Positions 41,471 through 53,644 are shown, counted from the stretch's first letter. The stretch: DNA of 64,000 nt from Tethya wilhelma (GCA_964030475.1 CAXIPT010000005.1:5035020-5099019); one strand, 5' to 3'. Numbers and translations: made by a program. The notes: generated from the sequence alone by a model not told the origin.

Positions 41471-42081
41471 CCTCTCCACATTCAGTCGTCTGAGGTGTTA
41501 AAAGAAGTCCCTGAGGAGCCCACACATGCACCCTCTCAGACCACAGAGGCACAGCCTCAGAAGGCCAAGGAGATACATCTGTTGATCAACCTTCAACAGA
41601 CACCTCCTCATCCACTCAGCCTGTGGTGGAAGAAGCAGTAAGAGTGAAGAGGGTTTCGGAGGAGCTCCGTATTCCACCTCGATCTGGCAATGAGCCTGTG
41701 GGTGTACCTGACGATGACTATGATGGTGCTAACCTACACTATGTGTACAGCATGAAAGACTTTCAGCCATTTGAGAGCAGCAACTACGATGGTAAGAATA
41801 TCCAATCCCTATAGAATTTCATCCACACTTTGATTGTGACTTTCATTAACCCTTCTTTGATTGAATTGTGTGATTTTATTAACTCTTTCTTCACTTAAAT
41901 AGTCACTATATTAACCCTTCTTTGACTAAATTACTGTGATCTAGGTATTCTAAAGGAGTCGAGGGACTGGGTTGATCCTCTTGTCTCTAACAAGAAACTT
42001 CAGAGTGTCTTCCTCGAATATTGCAAGCCACCACAAACTTTTGAAAAACTAGAAAAACTTTCAGAATTTGTAAGTACCAAG

Positions 42082-42140
<59 letters not shown>

Positions 42141-43085
42141 TAGGTGCTCATTTATTTTCAAACTTCCATTTTCAATATCAACTTTATCCATCACTCGTTC
42201 CTTTTGCACCAATTATCACACAGCTCCTTGACTATGGCAATGCCCTACGAACTGACAAGCCTCCCCCCAAGTCTCCTAGTCCAGCCATTGAGCCCATCCT
42301 GGAGAACCTCAGCTCCTCTCTGTCTGAGAAACTGGATGAGGTGACGTCCATCATTGTTGTTGCCGAGGCCTGTACGGAGTTCCCTCAGCACATCATAAAG
42401 AAGGCGATTGCTCTTCCAAAGGACAAGAGATATACTCTCATTGAGTTTGTAAGTCTGTATGTGATGTGTGCATCACTGAAATGTGTGAACTGGATGCATA
42501 CCGTATAGTGGGAAAGTTTCATGGGGTTTAACTTTCGTTAGTTTTCGCGGATCACGATCCATCCGTGAAAGTTTTTATTTGAAAAATTTTTCACATTGTA
42601 TTATATGTATAGGCTCGCATAGTTCTCCATGAAAGTTAAACTACTTTCCCACTATGCCGTAGACAATATACTCGGTATTATGAGTGTCAGTGTGGTGTGA
42701 AATTCTATGCGTAATTGTGTAAGGAAGTGTATAATTATTATGTTATGCATGAGTACTCGTACCATACACTAGGCAACTTTTTGAGCAACTTGGTTGTCAA
42801 CAAGAAGTTGGTCTGTATATGTTAAAAAGTTTCTTGTTTCCTGTCATTGGCATTAAAAAAGAAAATTTCTCTCTCTCTCTCTCTCTTTTTTTTTAGCAAT
42901 TTCTTGTTGACAAAATATTGTTGCCAACCAAGTTGCTTGCCTATAGTTATAGTGTATGTATGGCAATCCAAACTGGACACGATGTAAATTTCAAGTGTTC
43001 AAAAAGTGCAAAGTTCATTGTGTAAACTCAGTACAAAAGTCATTGCGTGAACTCTTCAAAAGTGCAAGTTGTCTTTCATCTTTCA

Positions 43086-43134
<49 letters not shown>

Positions 43135-43351
43135 GTTCTAGATTCGTCAAACCCCCTACGGTGCTGATCGCCACGTCTACTCTGACGTGGGACCCTTCAA
43201 GGATCCTGACCTTTACCCCATCATGACCAGGATGGGCTTCAGTCTCCCCTCCTCCTCCCAGCGGTTGGTCTACACCAACCCCGACGACAAGGAGGATGAT
43301 ATGCTAGCAGCTGGCCTTGTCATGTTGCTAGGCACTGAGGTGAAGCAGTAA
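37423..43351 (+). CDS. Gasdermin-family protein (pore-forming cell-death effector family)
   Basis: Exons: 37423-38062 and 38417-38529 (repeated at 39443-40082 and 40411-40523), then 41152-41286, 41486-41791, 41945-42069, 42224-42448, 43142-43351; about 584 residues using one copy of exons 1-2. Known gasdermins have an N-terminal domain that oligomerises into membrane pores after the inhibitory C-terminal domain is cut away. The N-terminal part resembles GSDME and pejvakin in order and spacing: IHKKKPRKFLSW, HPIVKEAMDKGRTLFVITSL, PIAFLLLKLVIKDNG. Asp-rich linkers (VPDDDYDG, GDTSVDQ in the alternative frame) lie between the halves and could be protease sites; that is inference. Exon 4 shows a one-nucleotide frame discrepancy near 41560. 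No family assignment was checked by search. Confidence 0.75.
38357..38402. repeat. (CA)n microsatellite before gasdermin exon 2
   Basis: Uninterrupted CA repeats in the first copy; the second copy has a shorter tract (40366-40405). The tract reaches within 15 bp of the splice acceptor. Confidence 0.95.
39393..41050. repeat. Second copy of gasdermin exons 1-2 and introns (probable haplotype duplicate)
   Basis: 39395 onward matches 37377 onward for about 1.65-2 kb through coding and intron sequence, with scattered substitutions and indels. The encoded parts differ at about five of 213 residues. The first copy ends and the second begins at an N inside a CT run, and the second copy rejoins unique sequence at a CT run containing another N (41138). 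The second copy lacks the shared DNAH2 promoter. This fits two alleles placed in tandem by the assembler; a true partial gene duplication is the alternative. Confidence 0.85.
41071..41151. repeat. (CT)n/(CA)n tract with assembly gap
   Basis: CT repeats interrupted by an N at 41138, then CA repeats leading directly into the acceptor of gasdermin exon 3. Similar CT tracts occur at 41420-41466, 43089-43130 and 49633-49706. Confidence 0.95.
42501..42659. mobile_element. MITE of the CCGTATAGCGGGAAA family (copy 2)
   Basis: CCGTATAGTGGGAAAGT at the left and a complementary end (ACTTTCCCACTATGCCG) at the right, with TA on both sides (42499-42500, 42660-42661). It sits in the intron before the last gasdermin exon. 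Confidence 0.78.
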
Positions 43352-43720
43352 CTGCTGAGAATTAAGCTCAAGTGTACATTGTGTTACGCTGTATTTGAAT
43401 GACATTAATTATGTTTTTATTCATGCATGTTCCCATGGCTTATTTTCTAGTATGAATTTTTCATCTTTTTTTGCCTTTTTTTTTCTGTTGTGGATAAGAG
43501 TACTTGTTAGAGTTAAGAGTCATCCATTACTATACATGTAGTTATCAATAATTATTGTCATACTGGTATATTGGTTTAGGTGTATATTATAATATAATCG
43601 ATTATTTGTGTTTGTTACATGTACTAGTGCTGTGAATGTTGGTGTAAGTGTATGGAAGATCATATACATGTGTCATTGACTCGAGTTTTTTTGATATCGC
43701 AATGTGACTATGTGAGTGTT

Positions 43721-45623
43721 TCACGACTTCTTTGGTTTTGCAGTGAAGAAGCTAGCTATAGACTTCATGCCAGTTTTATCCACTTTAGCCAGTGCCTTCT
43801 GAGTAGCACTCTGAGAAAGTGAGGGAGAGAGAGATACTAAATCTTCATGGCTAAGATAAACTTTGTACACCACATGAAATCAAGAGAACTGTATACCTTC
43901 TTTGATGCAGTCTTTATGAGTGTACTCTTAGCGTTCATCTTGCTATAATCTTCCAGCGGTTCACCACTCTTCACTTGCTGTTGCTGCTCCCCCTCCAAGT
44001 GCAGTCTCTTTGCTGGAGGTTCGTCCAGACCATTTGCCACTTCAGCTGCTCCATTGCCATCACTAGAACACTTCTCTAACTTCCTTGCTTTAGCTTTACT
44101 CCCATCACTTGTAGGCCTATGTACATAGTACATAAATGGACAAAAAATAAAACTCAAAATTTTTGCTTTGTGTATTATATCAAGTTTTCATTTCTTACAG
44201 GAAATGTTGCGAGAGTTTATTTCCAATGCCTTTGGGCACATAGTCACACACGAGACCACACGCATAGTGCAAATAATCCTCTACATAAATAAAAAAGCTC
44301 TAATAAATTCATTACTGGTATTATTAAAGGGTGTTATCCTCTTCATTACCTTGTGAGGAGTCGCTTGTCTTGTGACTTCGTGTCAACATGGAGCTCTGTG
44401 ATCCAGCACCAACATAGACCTTCTCCTGCCTCAGTTCTGACGCTAGGACCGTAACCTTTCTTCTCAACCAGCTTAGTGTCTTCTCCTGGCTGTATCTGTA
44501 GACCTTGGTGTCATTTGGAAGAGCTGAAGGAGAAAGCCAAGTTGGATGGCTTAATATATATTTTTATTGTTTGCAGATGACTTAAATAGCAAATTACATC
44601 CAAAAATTCGATCCCCGAATTTTTCTAATCTGTAAAGTTTCAGTAGAGAACTGTTTCTTATAGTTTTCTCACTTTTGGTGTCACAAATGTGTTCCCATTG
44701 CTCAGAGCCAACACATCTTTCCAGAGACCTGTAACCATGGTAATGAGGGTCTTCAAGAATAGCATCCAGAGTGGTAAACTTCCCAGCCTTAAGAAGAGGA
44801 GAAACGAAGAAATTTAATAGCAATACCAATCTTCAGGAATGAACTTTTGTTCACCTTATCAGTTGAGTGTTGGAGTAGGCATGGCAACGCTAGAAAGAGT
44901 GGATCAATTGGAGTACACATGTACATTCCTCCATCTATACATTATTGTATGACGTATTCACAAATCACCATGACATAATCATTACATCATACCAGTTTGG
45001 ACGGTATTACCAATGAACCACGAACGAGGTTCGTCTGAAAATCGCACGACTTCACACAACTCGTGATGATCACCACACCTCCTGAGAAGGTACCTTCTTT
45101 GACAACCTAGGTTATCAATCACACCATGTATGACAGTATGACTATTAAATGTAGCATTGTGTGGAGGTGGTAGCCAGTCTTGCTAGCCAGACACCCTGCA
45201 AAAACATGCAAGTCTATATAGCTAGTGAGAATAAATACTATGAGTATCTTGGAACGTCTGGCCCGCGAGACTAGACTAGGCAGTAGTTATATCTACCTGC
45301 TTTAGGATCCTTGAGAGAAATGAACGATTGTTCCTCTGGAGTATTCTCTTTGCTGTGAGCTTGTTCTACAGAAATGGACACATTCATGCAGTGAATATTA
45401 AAGAGATGTGGGGTGCAAATGGACCCATAGACTTGGTACCTGGCATGATGCATACCCACTGGGTGAGCTGAGTTGGTTGACCACGCCTTCTTTTCTTCTT
45501 TTTTGGCACATATTCAACCTTTGGGGCGCTGTCCTCCTGGCTGCTGACCTCTTGAGAGGAGCTAGGTTGGCTGTCAGCTCCTTGACTGCTCTCGGTACTC
45601 CGGGATCTGGAACGAGTCAACAT
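43721..45623 (-). CDS. RNASEH2B: Ribonuclease H2 subunit B
   Basis: Nine exons: 45623-45440, 45365-45297, 45106-44993, 44934-44855, 44787-44673, 44523-44350, 44280-44199, 44116-43897, 43810-43721; 375 residues (human 312). RNASEH2B is the scaffold subunit of nuclear RNase H2, which removes ribonucleotides from DNA. Matching blocks: SDEPRSWFIGNTVQTG, CTPIDPLFLALPCLLQHSTD, YRYSQEKTLSWLRRKV, EDYLHYACGLVCDYVPKG and, at the end, TQKALAKVDKTGMKSIASFF, where MKSIASFF is the PCNA-interacting (PIP) box. The N-terminus has an added Ser/Arg-rich head and a KKKKRRR cluster that could act in nuclear import. All phases agree. It converges with the gasdermin-like gene, 369 bp apart. Confidence 0.95.
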
Positions 45624-46268
45624 AATTTGCTATTCTCTCACTAAAATACAGTATTCTAAATAGTGTGCACCATACGACACATTTTTTGAAATAGGTAAAG
45701 GGTCGCCAAACAATCAGGATGGTGGTTACCAGGACTGAGCTGACTGGACGTACTGATGGGACTGATATGCTAAGTCTGTGGTCTGTAGTAGTCTGGTGAG
45801 TACATTATCTCTCTATATATTATTTCATTTGACTGCTGTATTAATTGGATGTTGACTCCCAAATTTTTTGTGGGTAACTTGAAATTTCATGCGTGCAAGC
45901 AAATGCTCAGCTGATCAATATTTTTGAAATTTCAAATCTGCTTATGCATGCAATTTACTTGTGAATGCTGGTCAAAAGCACTACATATCAGTGAGCTTGC
46001 TCAAATTTTAAATCATTCCAACAGTATAGAGCGATAAATTGTTCATTTAAAAAACACGACTATATAAATGTATACTGCAACAAACTGTGTATGTGCTACT
46101 CTGACTACTCTAAAGTTCTATGCAGTTCACATGTGTGGCTATGTTTATAGGTGCTAATCAATTTATCTACTCAGTCTTTGACTAGTTCTACACTGCTACT
46201 TATCTATGTAGTTTGCCAGTAAGTTTCAGTTATTCCTTAGCCCCAGGGTTTATTATAGTACATGTAGG
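45624..46268. other. Intergenic stretch with no gene seen
   Basis: Lies between the RNASEH2B start and the stop of the next minus-strand gene. It must hold the RNASEH2B promoter; I see no TATA box, ORF or RNA gene. Confidence 0.5.
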
Positions 46269-47717
46269 CTAGCGGTGCTTGGTAAGGGAGAACACCTCAC
46301 CGTAACAGCGAGAGTACTTGTCGACACCAGGGATACCATGGCCGGGACAACGGTTCTTGTGCAAGTAATGGCCGGGGTGAGAGAGGTAGCTGCCATCGCG
46401 GGAATAACGCAGCATGATCCGATCAAATATTGTTATGGGTGATCCATTGCCCCTCCCCATGGCATAAATTTGAAACACTTCTCCCCAGCAACTGTGCCAA
46501 CGCCCACTATCCTGAAATCCACATCTTGAGTTGGGTGAACCGGGACATGGAGCTTTGCCACACACCGAACCTGCACATCCGAGCCATTTTCTTTCACGGG
46601 GGTAATAGATCCCCACGTAGTCACCAACACGAACTACTCCTCCGCCGTTGCGCCGATAGATCTGAAAAACCTCTCCCCAACACCGATTCCATGTATGTCC
46701 GTACATCACAGCACCGGGGCACCTGTTGTTGCCGGAACAATGATGACCAACGCAGGAAGCCCATTGATGGCTTCTTGTGGTCTGCAGTGCAATTGTGTTA
46801 CCACTGTAGATTCGTGGATCTGCATGTATGTAAGTGTTTAAAGAATGTATGTGTGCATGCATGTGTGCACCGGCAAATATGCATCAGTTTGACTATAATA
46901 TATAACTTACCGATAGCTCTAAAAAACCTTTGTTTTATGTTGTTCACACTATTGAAGAAGTTTCTGAATTTGTTATGTGTATTCCTGATGTGATTCCAAA
47001 GGCTGCGAAAGAATTGCTCGTCAGCATCTTCCCCAACATCCTCTTGTTTAAGTGCAATTTGATTGTCACCTTCGTCTTCTTGTCCATTTACCTCATTGGT
47101 AGGGTATACAGCCATGGCCCCAATAGTATTGGAATATTGTTCTTGGAATGCATCATCGTTATCCTCCTGTTGTAGTGCATCATCATAGTCTTCCTCTTGT
47201 ACTATATCGTTATAATCCTTCTCGCCCCGTACTGCAGTGTCTTCTGGTGCTGTGTATATGAAGTTTGATTAAGTTGACTGAATGTCGATATTGTGCAGTT
47301 GGGTGAGTTATAATAGAAATTCTTTTCTTTTGCATACATGTGCAAAACAATAGAAGGTTGTATATACATGTATGCATGCATGGCTGCTTGAAACTCAGTA
47401 AATTAAGCCAAAATATGCTGCAAATTTACCGTAGCTATAGTGTATTGTTGAATTGTAAAACATTGATTTTAAGCATTCGTATATGGATCATGGATGTTAC
47501 ACAATGAGTATATTATGCAAGTTTACTTCCTTGGGCAGAACTGACAAGCTATAGTTGTATTGGGTATATTCATGCATGCTTATACATTCATCATTGAGTA
47601 TAATAAACTATATATTCAAATACCATAGCTTTGTTCCATTGGCATCTTCTCATCTTCATCACCTTCCATCTGTTCTTTCACCATCTCTTCAAGGTATCCA
47701 AGTTCAGTATCACCCAT
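46269..47717 (-). CDS. Unknown protein with three CWGEVFQIY repeats
   Basis: Exons 47717-47624, 47249-46911 and 46819-46269 (both introns phase 1) give 327 residues. The first 110 residues are strongly acidic (EEDYDDALQQEDNDDAFQEQ) and lack a signal peptide; an upstream exon supplying one is possible, since the first exon could begin at the GCAG acceptor just before the ATG. A basic helix (RNTHNKFRNFFNSVNNIKQR) follows. The C-terminal 180 residues hold three units of about 55-60 residues, each with a V/L-Y strand, paired cysteines around a CPG, and a closing CWGEVFQIY or CYGEVFSL. Three-fold internal symmetry suggests a beta-trefoil-like fold; I do not recognise the family. Confidence 0.7.
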
Positions 47718-47988
47718 TTCTAGCACTGCATGCATGCATCATGCATGCACACTGTTAAAAATGAGGTGTTGCAAAACACCCTTGAAGTTTGGTTACAATA
47801 CACCCTTAAGAGTGTAAGCATGGAAAGGTGTTTGATACACACCCATATGGGTGTTGCACTATATTTATACACCCATCAGGGTGTTGTACAAATTTGACAC
47901 AAACTTAAGAATCTACAATCAGTCAATGTTCAAAAAGGTTAACCCACAAATCCACTAGTAATTATTAATGGCCCTACAATTAACTTGC

Positions 47989-48960
47989 ATGTCACTTGAC
48001 GACCGCACTAAAAAGAGTCACTGGGCCAAATGACACACACACCTCATTGTATACATTAAAGTACACCTACTAATCAAATTTGACTGACTAGACACAAACT
48101 GTGTGGCCACAATGGCATAAAAGCTACTCCAATACAACCATATGGAGAAATTTGGCTCAAAAAAGGACATTCTTTGATCCCCAAAGGTGGCAATTAGAAG
48201 TATTTGTCACCTTTTCCATGGTCCAGAGCATGGCAATTAGAGTACTAAACCATTACTGAGTACTAGTTTAAACAGCCAATAAAATTACCCAATGTTGTAA
48301 TTCTACAAGCATTCCTGTACATGAACATACACTTTTGCATATCATTACCTTAACGAGGTTTTTGACTGTTCCAAAGATTTGCTTATATCCAGAAAAGTTT
48401 TAGACTATGCCTGGAAATTTTGGCTATGAATAGCTCTAGATCGACCTAATCTACACAATATTTCAACAGCTTCTCAAACCTCGACAGGTCCAACCAACAC
48501 CCTCAGGTCTCTACACACATTAAGACAAACACACTGGTGTAATTTTAGCCAACAACTACAAACTATGTGGTCACATGGCTCTAAAAGCTACTCCATGTGA
48601 ACCCAATTCAAAATCGGCTATGCAGCTAGTATATCACTTGACGACAGCACTAAAATTGAGTCGCCACAACCAAATGACACACACACCTCATTATACACAT
48701 CAAAGTACACCTACTCAACAATTTTGACTCTCTATGCACAAACTGTGAGCTTACAATGGCTAAAAAGATACTCAAATACAACCGAATCCAATAGCTGCTG
48801 TAGAACTCGTATCTCACGTGACGATGACACCAAAACTGGGTCGCCATGACCAAATGACACACACACCTAATTGTACACATCAAAGTACACCTACTGAACA
48901 ATTTTGACTGTCTATGCACAAACTGTGTGCTTACAATGGCTAAAAAGACAGGGCTATGAT
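47989..48960. repeat. Diverged tandem repeat, about 180-bp unit
   Basis: Units at about 47989-48140, 48632-48800 and 48811-48960 share CACTTGACGA, CCAAATGACACACACACCT, AAAGTACACCTACT and GCACAAACTGTG. The last two are adjacent with a period of about 180 bp. The 500 bp between the first two hold weaker similarity. Non-coding. Confidence 0.8.
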
Positions 48961-49047
48961 AGTATCAGTGAAGATAGAGCACGAGCTGTTATTTGTCTAT
49001 GCACCTTGACCTTCAACTTGTTATTGCATGCATTGCTCTCTAAGGAA

Positions 49048-49073
49048 TGACGTCATTACTGAGCATGCTCAGT
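49048..49073. promoter_or_regulatory. CRE-type site and adjacent palindrome
   Basis: TGACGTCA, the full CREB/ATF consensus, is followed at once by the palindrome ACTGAGCATGCTCAGT. They lie 32-57 bp ahead of the small ORF at 49105 and probably form its promoter. Confidence 0.5.
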
Positions 49074-49104
49074 AGCACAAGTGTTAAATCAAGTTGTCAA
49101 AAAA

Positions 49105-49430
49105 ATGGAGAAAGAGAGTCTTGGACAAAACTCAAAAAAGAACGCTACCATAGACTATCTATGTAAAAAGGAGGTAGCTGTGATGGTCAACAAGGCCAAC
49201 TTAGGTCATGGATCATTAAGGTGAGAAACAATAGCTTGTCTTGGTAGCAAACCCTGTTTTGCACGTGTTATATCATATCTATCACTTTGTGTAGAGCTCA
49301 AGAAACACTCCCTGTTGTCTTGTTGAGTCTTCTAAGCTTGTGCTGCTACTTCCAAACTTACCAAAGAAGTAAAGAAGTGTATAGAAAGAATTCCTGGATC
49401 AAACTAAAGACTCTTCGAAGCAACTGGTAG
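49105..49430 (+). CDS. Possible small two-exon gene, function unknown
   Basis: Exons 49105-49220 and 49295-49430 (phase 2, AAG|GTGAG to GTGTAG|AG) would encode 83 residues. The first part is hydrophilic (MEKESLGQNSKKN), the second has a hydrophobic run (TLPVVLLSLLSLCCYF) that could be one membrane span, then a basic end. Support comes from the consistent intron and the CRE-like promoter just upstream; there is no family match I know. It could be chance or part of a longer transcript. Confidence 0.35.
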
Positions 49431-49632
49431 TGGAAACCTTAGTGTTTCACTTTGAGGTGAGAAAGCTGTGTCATAAGCGCAATTAAATTTGATTTAGGTA
49501 CTTCCATGTCATTTACTTTGTTTAGATCATACAAGAAACACTCCTGAGTCAGCCTCTTATAAGCAACTTTCAAGCTTATACATCATAACATTGACAAGCC
49601 AGAGAGTAAGACATGACAGCCATTGACACTGN

Positions 49633-49714
<82 letters not shown>

Positions 49715-50831
49715 TTATTTTTGTGAAGAGGAGGCTGCATGCATGGGAACTGGAGAATTTGTTTTGTATCAAATAACTATAGTAAATTAAATTCTGTAGT
49801 ATAGCAGCCAATTAATGTGAATGCATAACAGGCTTCTTGCATGCAGTGCTGAGCATCTACTTAACACTGCAATAACCAAACATGCATTAGGTGTACCCTG
49901 AAAATTCCAATGGCCTTACGGAATACCAGCTGTATTGATACATAGGCACAAGAAAATTTGTCATACCCACTGAACTCTAACTGCATGATGACTCGTGCTG
50001 CTCTGACAGGTATATTTTCTATATACTCCACTGACTCCATTCAGTATTATGTTGTTCAATCTGTTTTGTTGGCATATATGGTTCCTCTGAATTCCCTTGT
50101 CCCTTGAAATACTGGTATTCACACCAATAATAGCTGTAGGCAAGAATGATCATGATCGCAGTGCTGGTCTAAGATACTCAAGATACTTGGACACTAGGGG
50201 TATGTGCCAATAGTCCTGGGACTGCATTCCTGGGATGGTACTGGGACAGTATACTGACCGTACACTTGCAATTAGCAGTCCCACTCATGCCATAAATGGA
50301 TAAGTTGGTGTATAAGTCAACTTCGAAACCCAGCAGCTTATATTTTAATACTTATAGTCATCTCAAAGTTACTAATGTAAAGAACTGAATCTTTAATGGC
50401 CATAGAATTTTTATTATTATGAGGAAATGTTCACTATTATTAAGGAAACTCAGTATTTGAGATTTGAAAACACACACACACATATATGCCATTAAAGGTT
50501 GTTTTTATATGAAGATAAAACAAAGAGCATTTCACACACTATAACTGACCATGTGATACAAATCACACTATAGCACCACACATTCCGGCTCTATATTATT
50601 ATACTATGATTCATATCCTTGTTATTCTCTCCAGTTTCCTATCACTGTGTGCAAATTTGCCTATTGCAGTTGGAAGACTAAAACAACATGCATACACTGC
50701 AGGATCCCTCATTGTCATGACACGTTTTGGAATGGGTAAAGGGGCGATAACTAGATTAGACTTTCTCTAATAAATCGAACTTTCCTTGTGAAATTTTTAA
50801 AAGTGTTCTGGAGATCTTCGATCTGTCAGAC
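49431..50831. other. Gene-free stretch with CT microsatellite
   Basis: Contains an N at 49632 and about 75 bp of CT repeats. Otherwise I see no exon, RNA gene or element. The promoter of the gene at 50832 must lie near its right end. Confidence 0.55.
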
Positions 50832-52356
50832 ATGAAGCTCCTTCTACCACTCACCCTGCTTGTATTGCTACCATTTCCCTTCACCGACAGCCAAATGGAA
50901 CTCTGTTCTGAAGATACTTCGAATCTTACGGACTCTGACTTCTTCATTCTCCAGCTGGACGAGCTAGATTTAACAATGGTTTATGATTCCGAAGTAAACA
51001 TCAGCTCTTGTGAGGGAAGCGACCTAGAAGAACTGGAGGAAGAAGACGATGATAGAGACGGGAGGGGCTATTGTAATCCGAGTGAAAATATCGAGTGCAT
51101 GTGTGGCAGTGAGCTCAAAGCGAGCCAGCAAGCCTACCAGAGACGGTTGTGCAGTACTTGCACAAACTATGGCACCATTGAGGATAGAAGTTCACTGATC
51201 AGCTTCTGCAGAAGTTCTCTCAGTACTCTAGATTATCGTGGTGATCGCTCAAATGCCAGTGCATACTGCGTGAGATATGCTAAAGTGAACGAGAGTAGTT
51301 CTGAGTTGGCACTCAACAAGAGTATGCTGAGCAAAAAGGTTCAAGAGATGGAAAGCTCTTTACGTAGCTTCGTGAATGTCCTCAATCGAACCATCGTGGG
51401 GGTGTACTTTCGCTCAAGAGGACAGAGATGTGCTTGTCTGGTGAGTGCATAATTTTTTTTATTCTCGTATAAACTGCTACAATATAATGGCATCAAATAT
51501 ACACATCAATGCATCTACCCATGCACACTAATGCATGCATACACACTGACACATATAGGATGCCTACAAGAAGTGGCTCTGTACAACAATGTTGCCTCTC
51601 TACGAAGCCAAACCAGACGGGAACACAAAGAACCATAACTCTACCACCACGGTCACGACTCTCACTGGTGAGGTGCTCCTTCATAAGAGACCTTGTCTCG
51701 ACGTGTGTCACGGTGTGCTCCAGATATGTCCGTACTATCTTCCGTCGAGGTTCCAGAAAGATGAAAATGGGGAAGAGGACAATTCAGTCATCTACGGGGG
51801 ATATCCGGCCTTTGATTGCCCTCGTGAGTACCATTGCTGTTTGTCTGCGGATTTGGCTTATACTGTAGATTTGGGAATTGTTTTGCTGTTAAATTTTTTT
51901 CCCCCACTAGGACGAGTGATAAATGCACAAATTGTTTAATAACATATGGCAATCTTTACCGAATCAGTAAAAATATCGAAAATTAAACACACCAATTTTT
52001 TCTAGTCTGCGGTAATCAAATACTTTCAGCATGTAGTATGATTTCCTATGTGTTCAAAGTGTGGTACCAATTGGTTAATATTTATTTTTTTAACCTTTTC
52101 AATCCACACGGTTTCATTTGTGACTGCTTTCCAAAGTTATTGAATTAATACACATGCACTGCTGATTGTTGAACATAACACAGGAGAATCTACAGTCAGA
52201 CTGTGCAACTCTACGTGTCCCTATAGCTTGGATGATGATTGTCTCAGATTCAGCTCAGCAACTAGCATACACCCATCAGTTCCCTCACTCCACCTAGTTA
52301 CCAGTAGGCTAGTCATATTGTTAGTATGTGTTGCTGTAGTAGTATTACTACAATGA
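50832..52356 (+). CDS. NALF/FAM155-like secreted or membrane-anchored protein (NALCN channel accessory subunit family)
   Basis: Exons 50832-51440, 51559-51823 and 52184-52356 give 348 residues: signal peptide (MKLLLPLTLLVLLPFPFTDS), an acidic Asn-glycosylated region (LEELEEEDDD), a cysteine-rich domain and a hydrophobic C-terminus (LVILLVCVAVVVLL) that could be a membrane span or GPI signal. The domain matches the FAM155/NALF cysteine-rich domain in order: YKKWLC, then C-x3-C with CLDVCHGVLQICPYYLP, then VIYGGYPAFDC; vertebrate proteins have YKAWLC, YCLEVQTRCPFILP and VYGGLPGFIC. NALF proteins, related to yeast Mid1, bind and traffic the sodium-leak channel NALCN. Membership is a strong pattern match but was not tested by search. 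Confidence 0.78.
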
Positions 52357-52655
52357 TTTGTATACACAGATTTCAATCATGCATGCTTTTTTAAATGTGT
52401 TCACTTACATGTATATACATATGTATATGTATGTGTTTTAAAAACAAAATTTGCTCTATTTAAAGGAAATATAATAGTAAAATTGAAAATGCACTCATTC
52501 AGAGTGTTTATATATGTGTACAAAAAACAAAAATTTAATATACTATTACACTATTACAATGACATAATTATGTATACATAAAATAATTAATAGTAGGTAC
52601 AAAACTCATAATATGTGGCATAAAAAATTAAGTCTAATCTCTCCTCCGGCCGTTG

Positions 52656-52999
52656 CTAGTGTATGTGTAGACTGGAGCAGACCTCCTCCTGCTCTGACAC
52701 GATGCTCTTCATCTTGCTGTGCAGGAGGAGCAAGAGAGAAGGGATGTCCTTTGCCTCCACCGTGGAGTTCACTGCGTGTAGCATCCCTCTCAGCTCCTTA
52801 CAGGCAGTGGTTAGAGCTTCTGCAGAACGCTGTGTGTGTATGTGAAGATGCATATAATTATATATGGAAAAATATAGTTATTATACTATGAAAAGAATGA
52901 CGACAGAATGATTACTGTAGCTGCATGTTTATTAGCTAGGCATAGCAAAGGTGATTAATGATGGACGTATGCATTAATGGGGGATGTGTGACTTTGTCA

Positions 53000-53057
<58 letters not shown>

Positions 53058-53644
53058 GCTCACAGAGTAGGCCTTGATGTTAGTGTTGATGGCGTCCACC
53101 CAGACGTCTCTTTCTTCATTGGACGTAGCTATCATGTAGAATGTCCTGGAGGCATGTTGGCTGTTTGAGACAGACACAGTCTGGCTACGAAATGCCTCGG
53201 CTACTCCATCAGTGGCCAAGAGAGCCTGGGGGGAGGGGGGGGAGAGAGAGTTGATGTATCGGTATAAGTATAGCACACAAGAATTAAGGATAAGACTTTA
53301 GTGTGTGTGTGTTGCTTACACTGAGGGAAGCTGCGAAATTGTCTGGTCTGTGGACTGCAAAGCATCTCAACTGAAATGATACAGAGTGGGAGGAAAGACT
53401 ATCAAATGGTGGACCAGTACAGTCACTGATCAACACATAATGGCTATGTTATTATAACATGCATATAATATAATATAATAGTTATAGAGAAGGAATCAAA
53501 TGACTGTGCATGCATGTATGATCACATACATAGTGTGCTGGACAATGCAAATTGTGGTTATCTATATATGTAGTAGCAGCTGCTACATATTCCTGGAACA
53601 ATAAACATACGTCCTAAACTGCCATCAATTCCCATGTTACAGTG

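Noticed and set aside
41070..41552. Minus-strand ORF rich in Arg-Glu repeats
   Set aside because: It is a translation of the CT microsatellites and runs antisense through gasdermin exons 3-4; the same applies to the Arg-Glu ORF at 49557-49811.
50832..52356. Frizzled-type cysteine-rich domain
   Set aside because: The Trp/Cys/Pro order and the VIYGGYPAFDC end fit NALF proteins better; no membrane domain of Frizzled follows.
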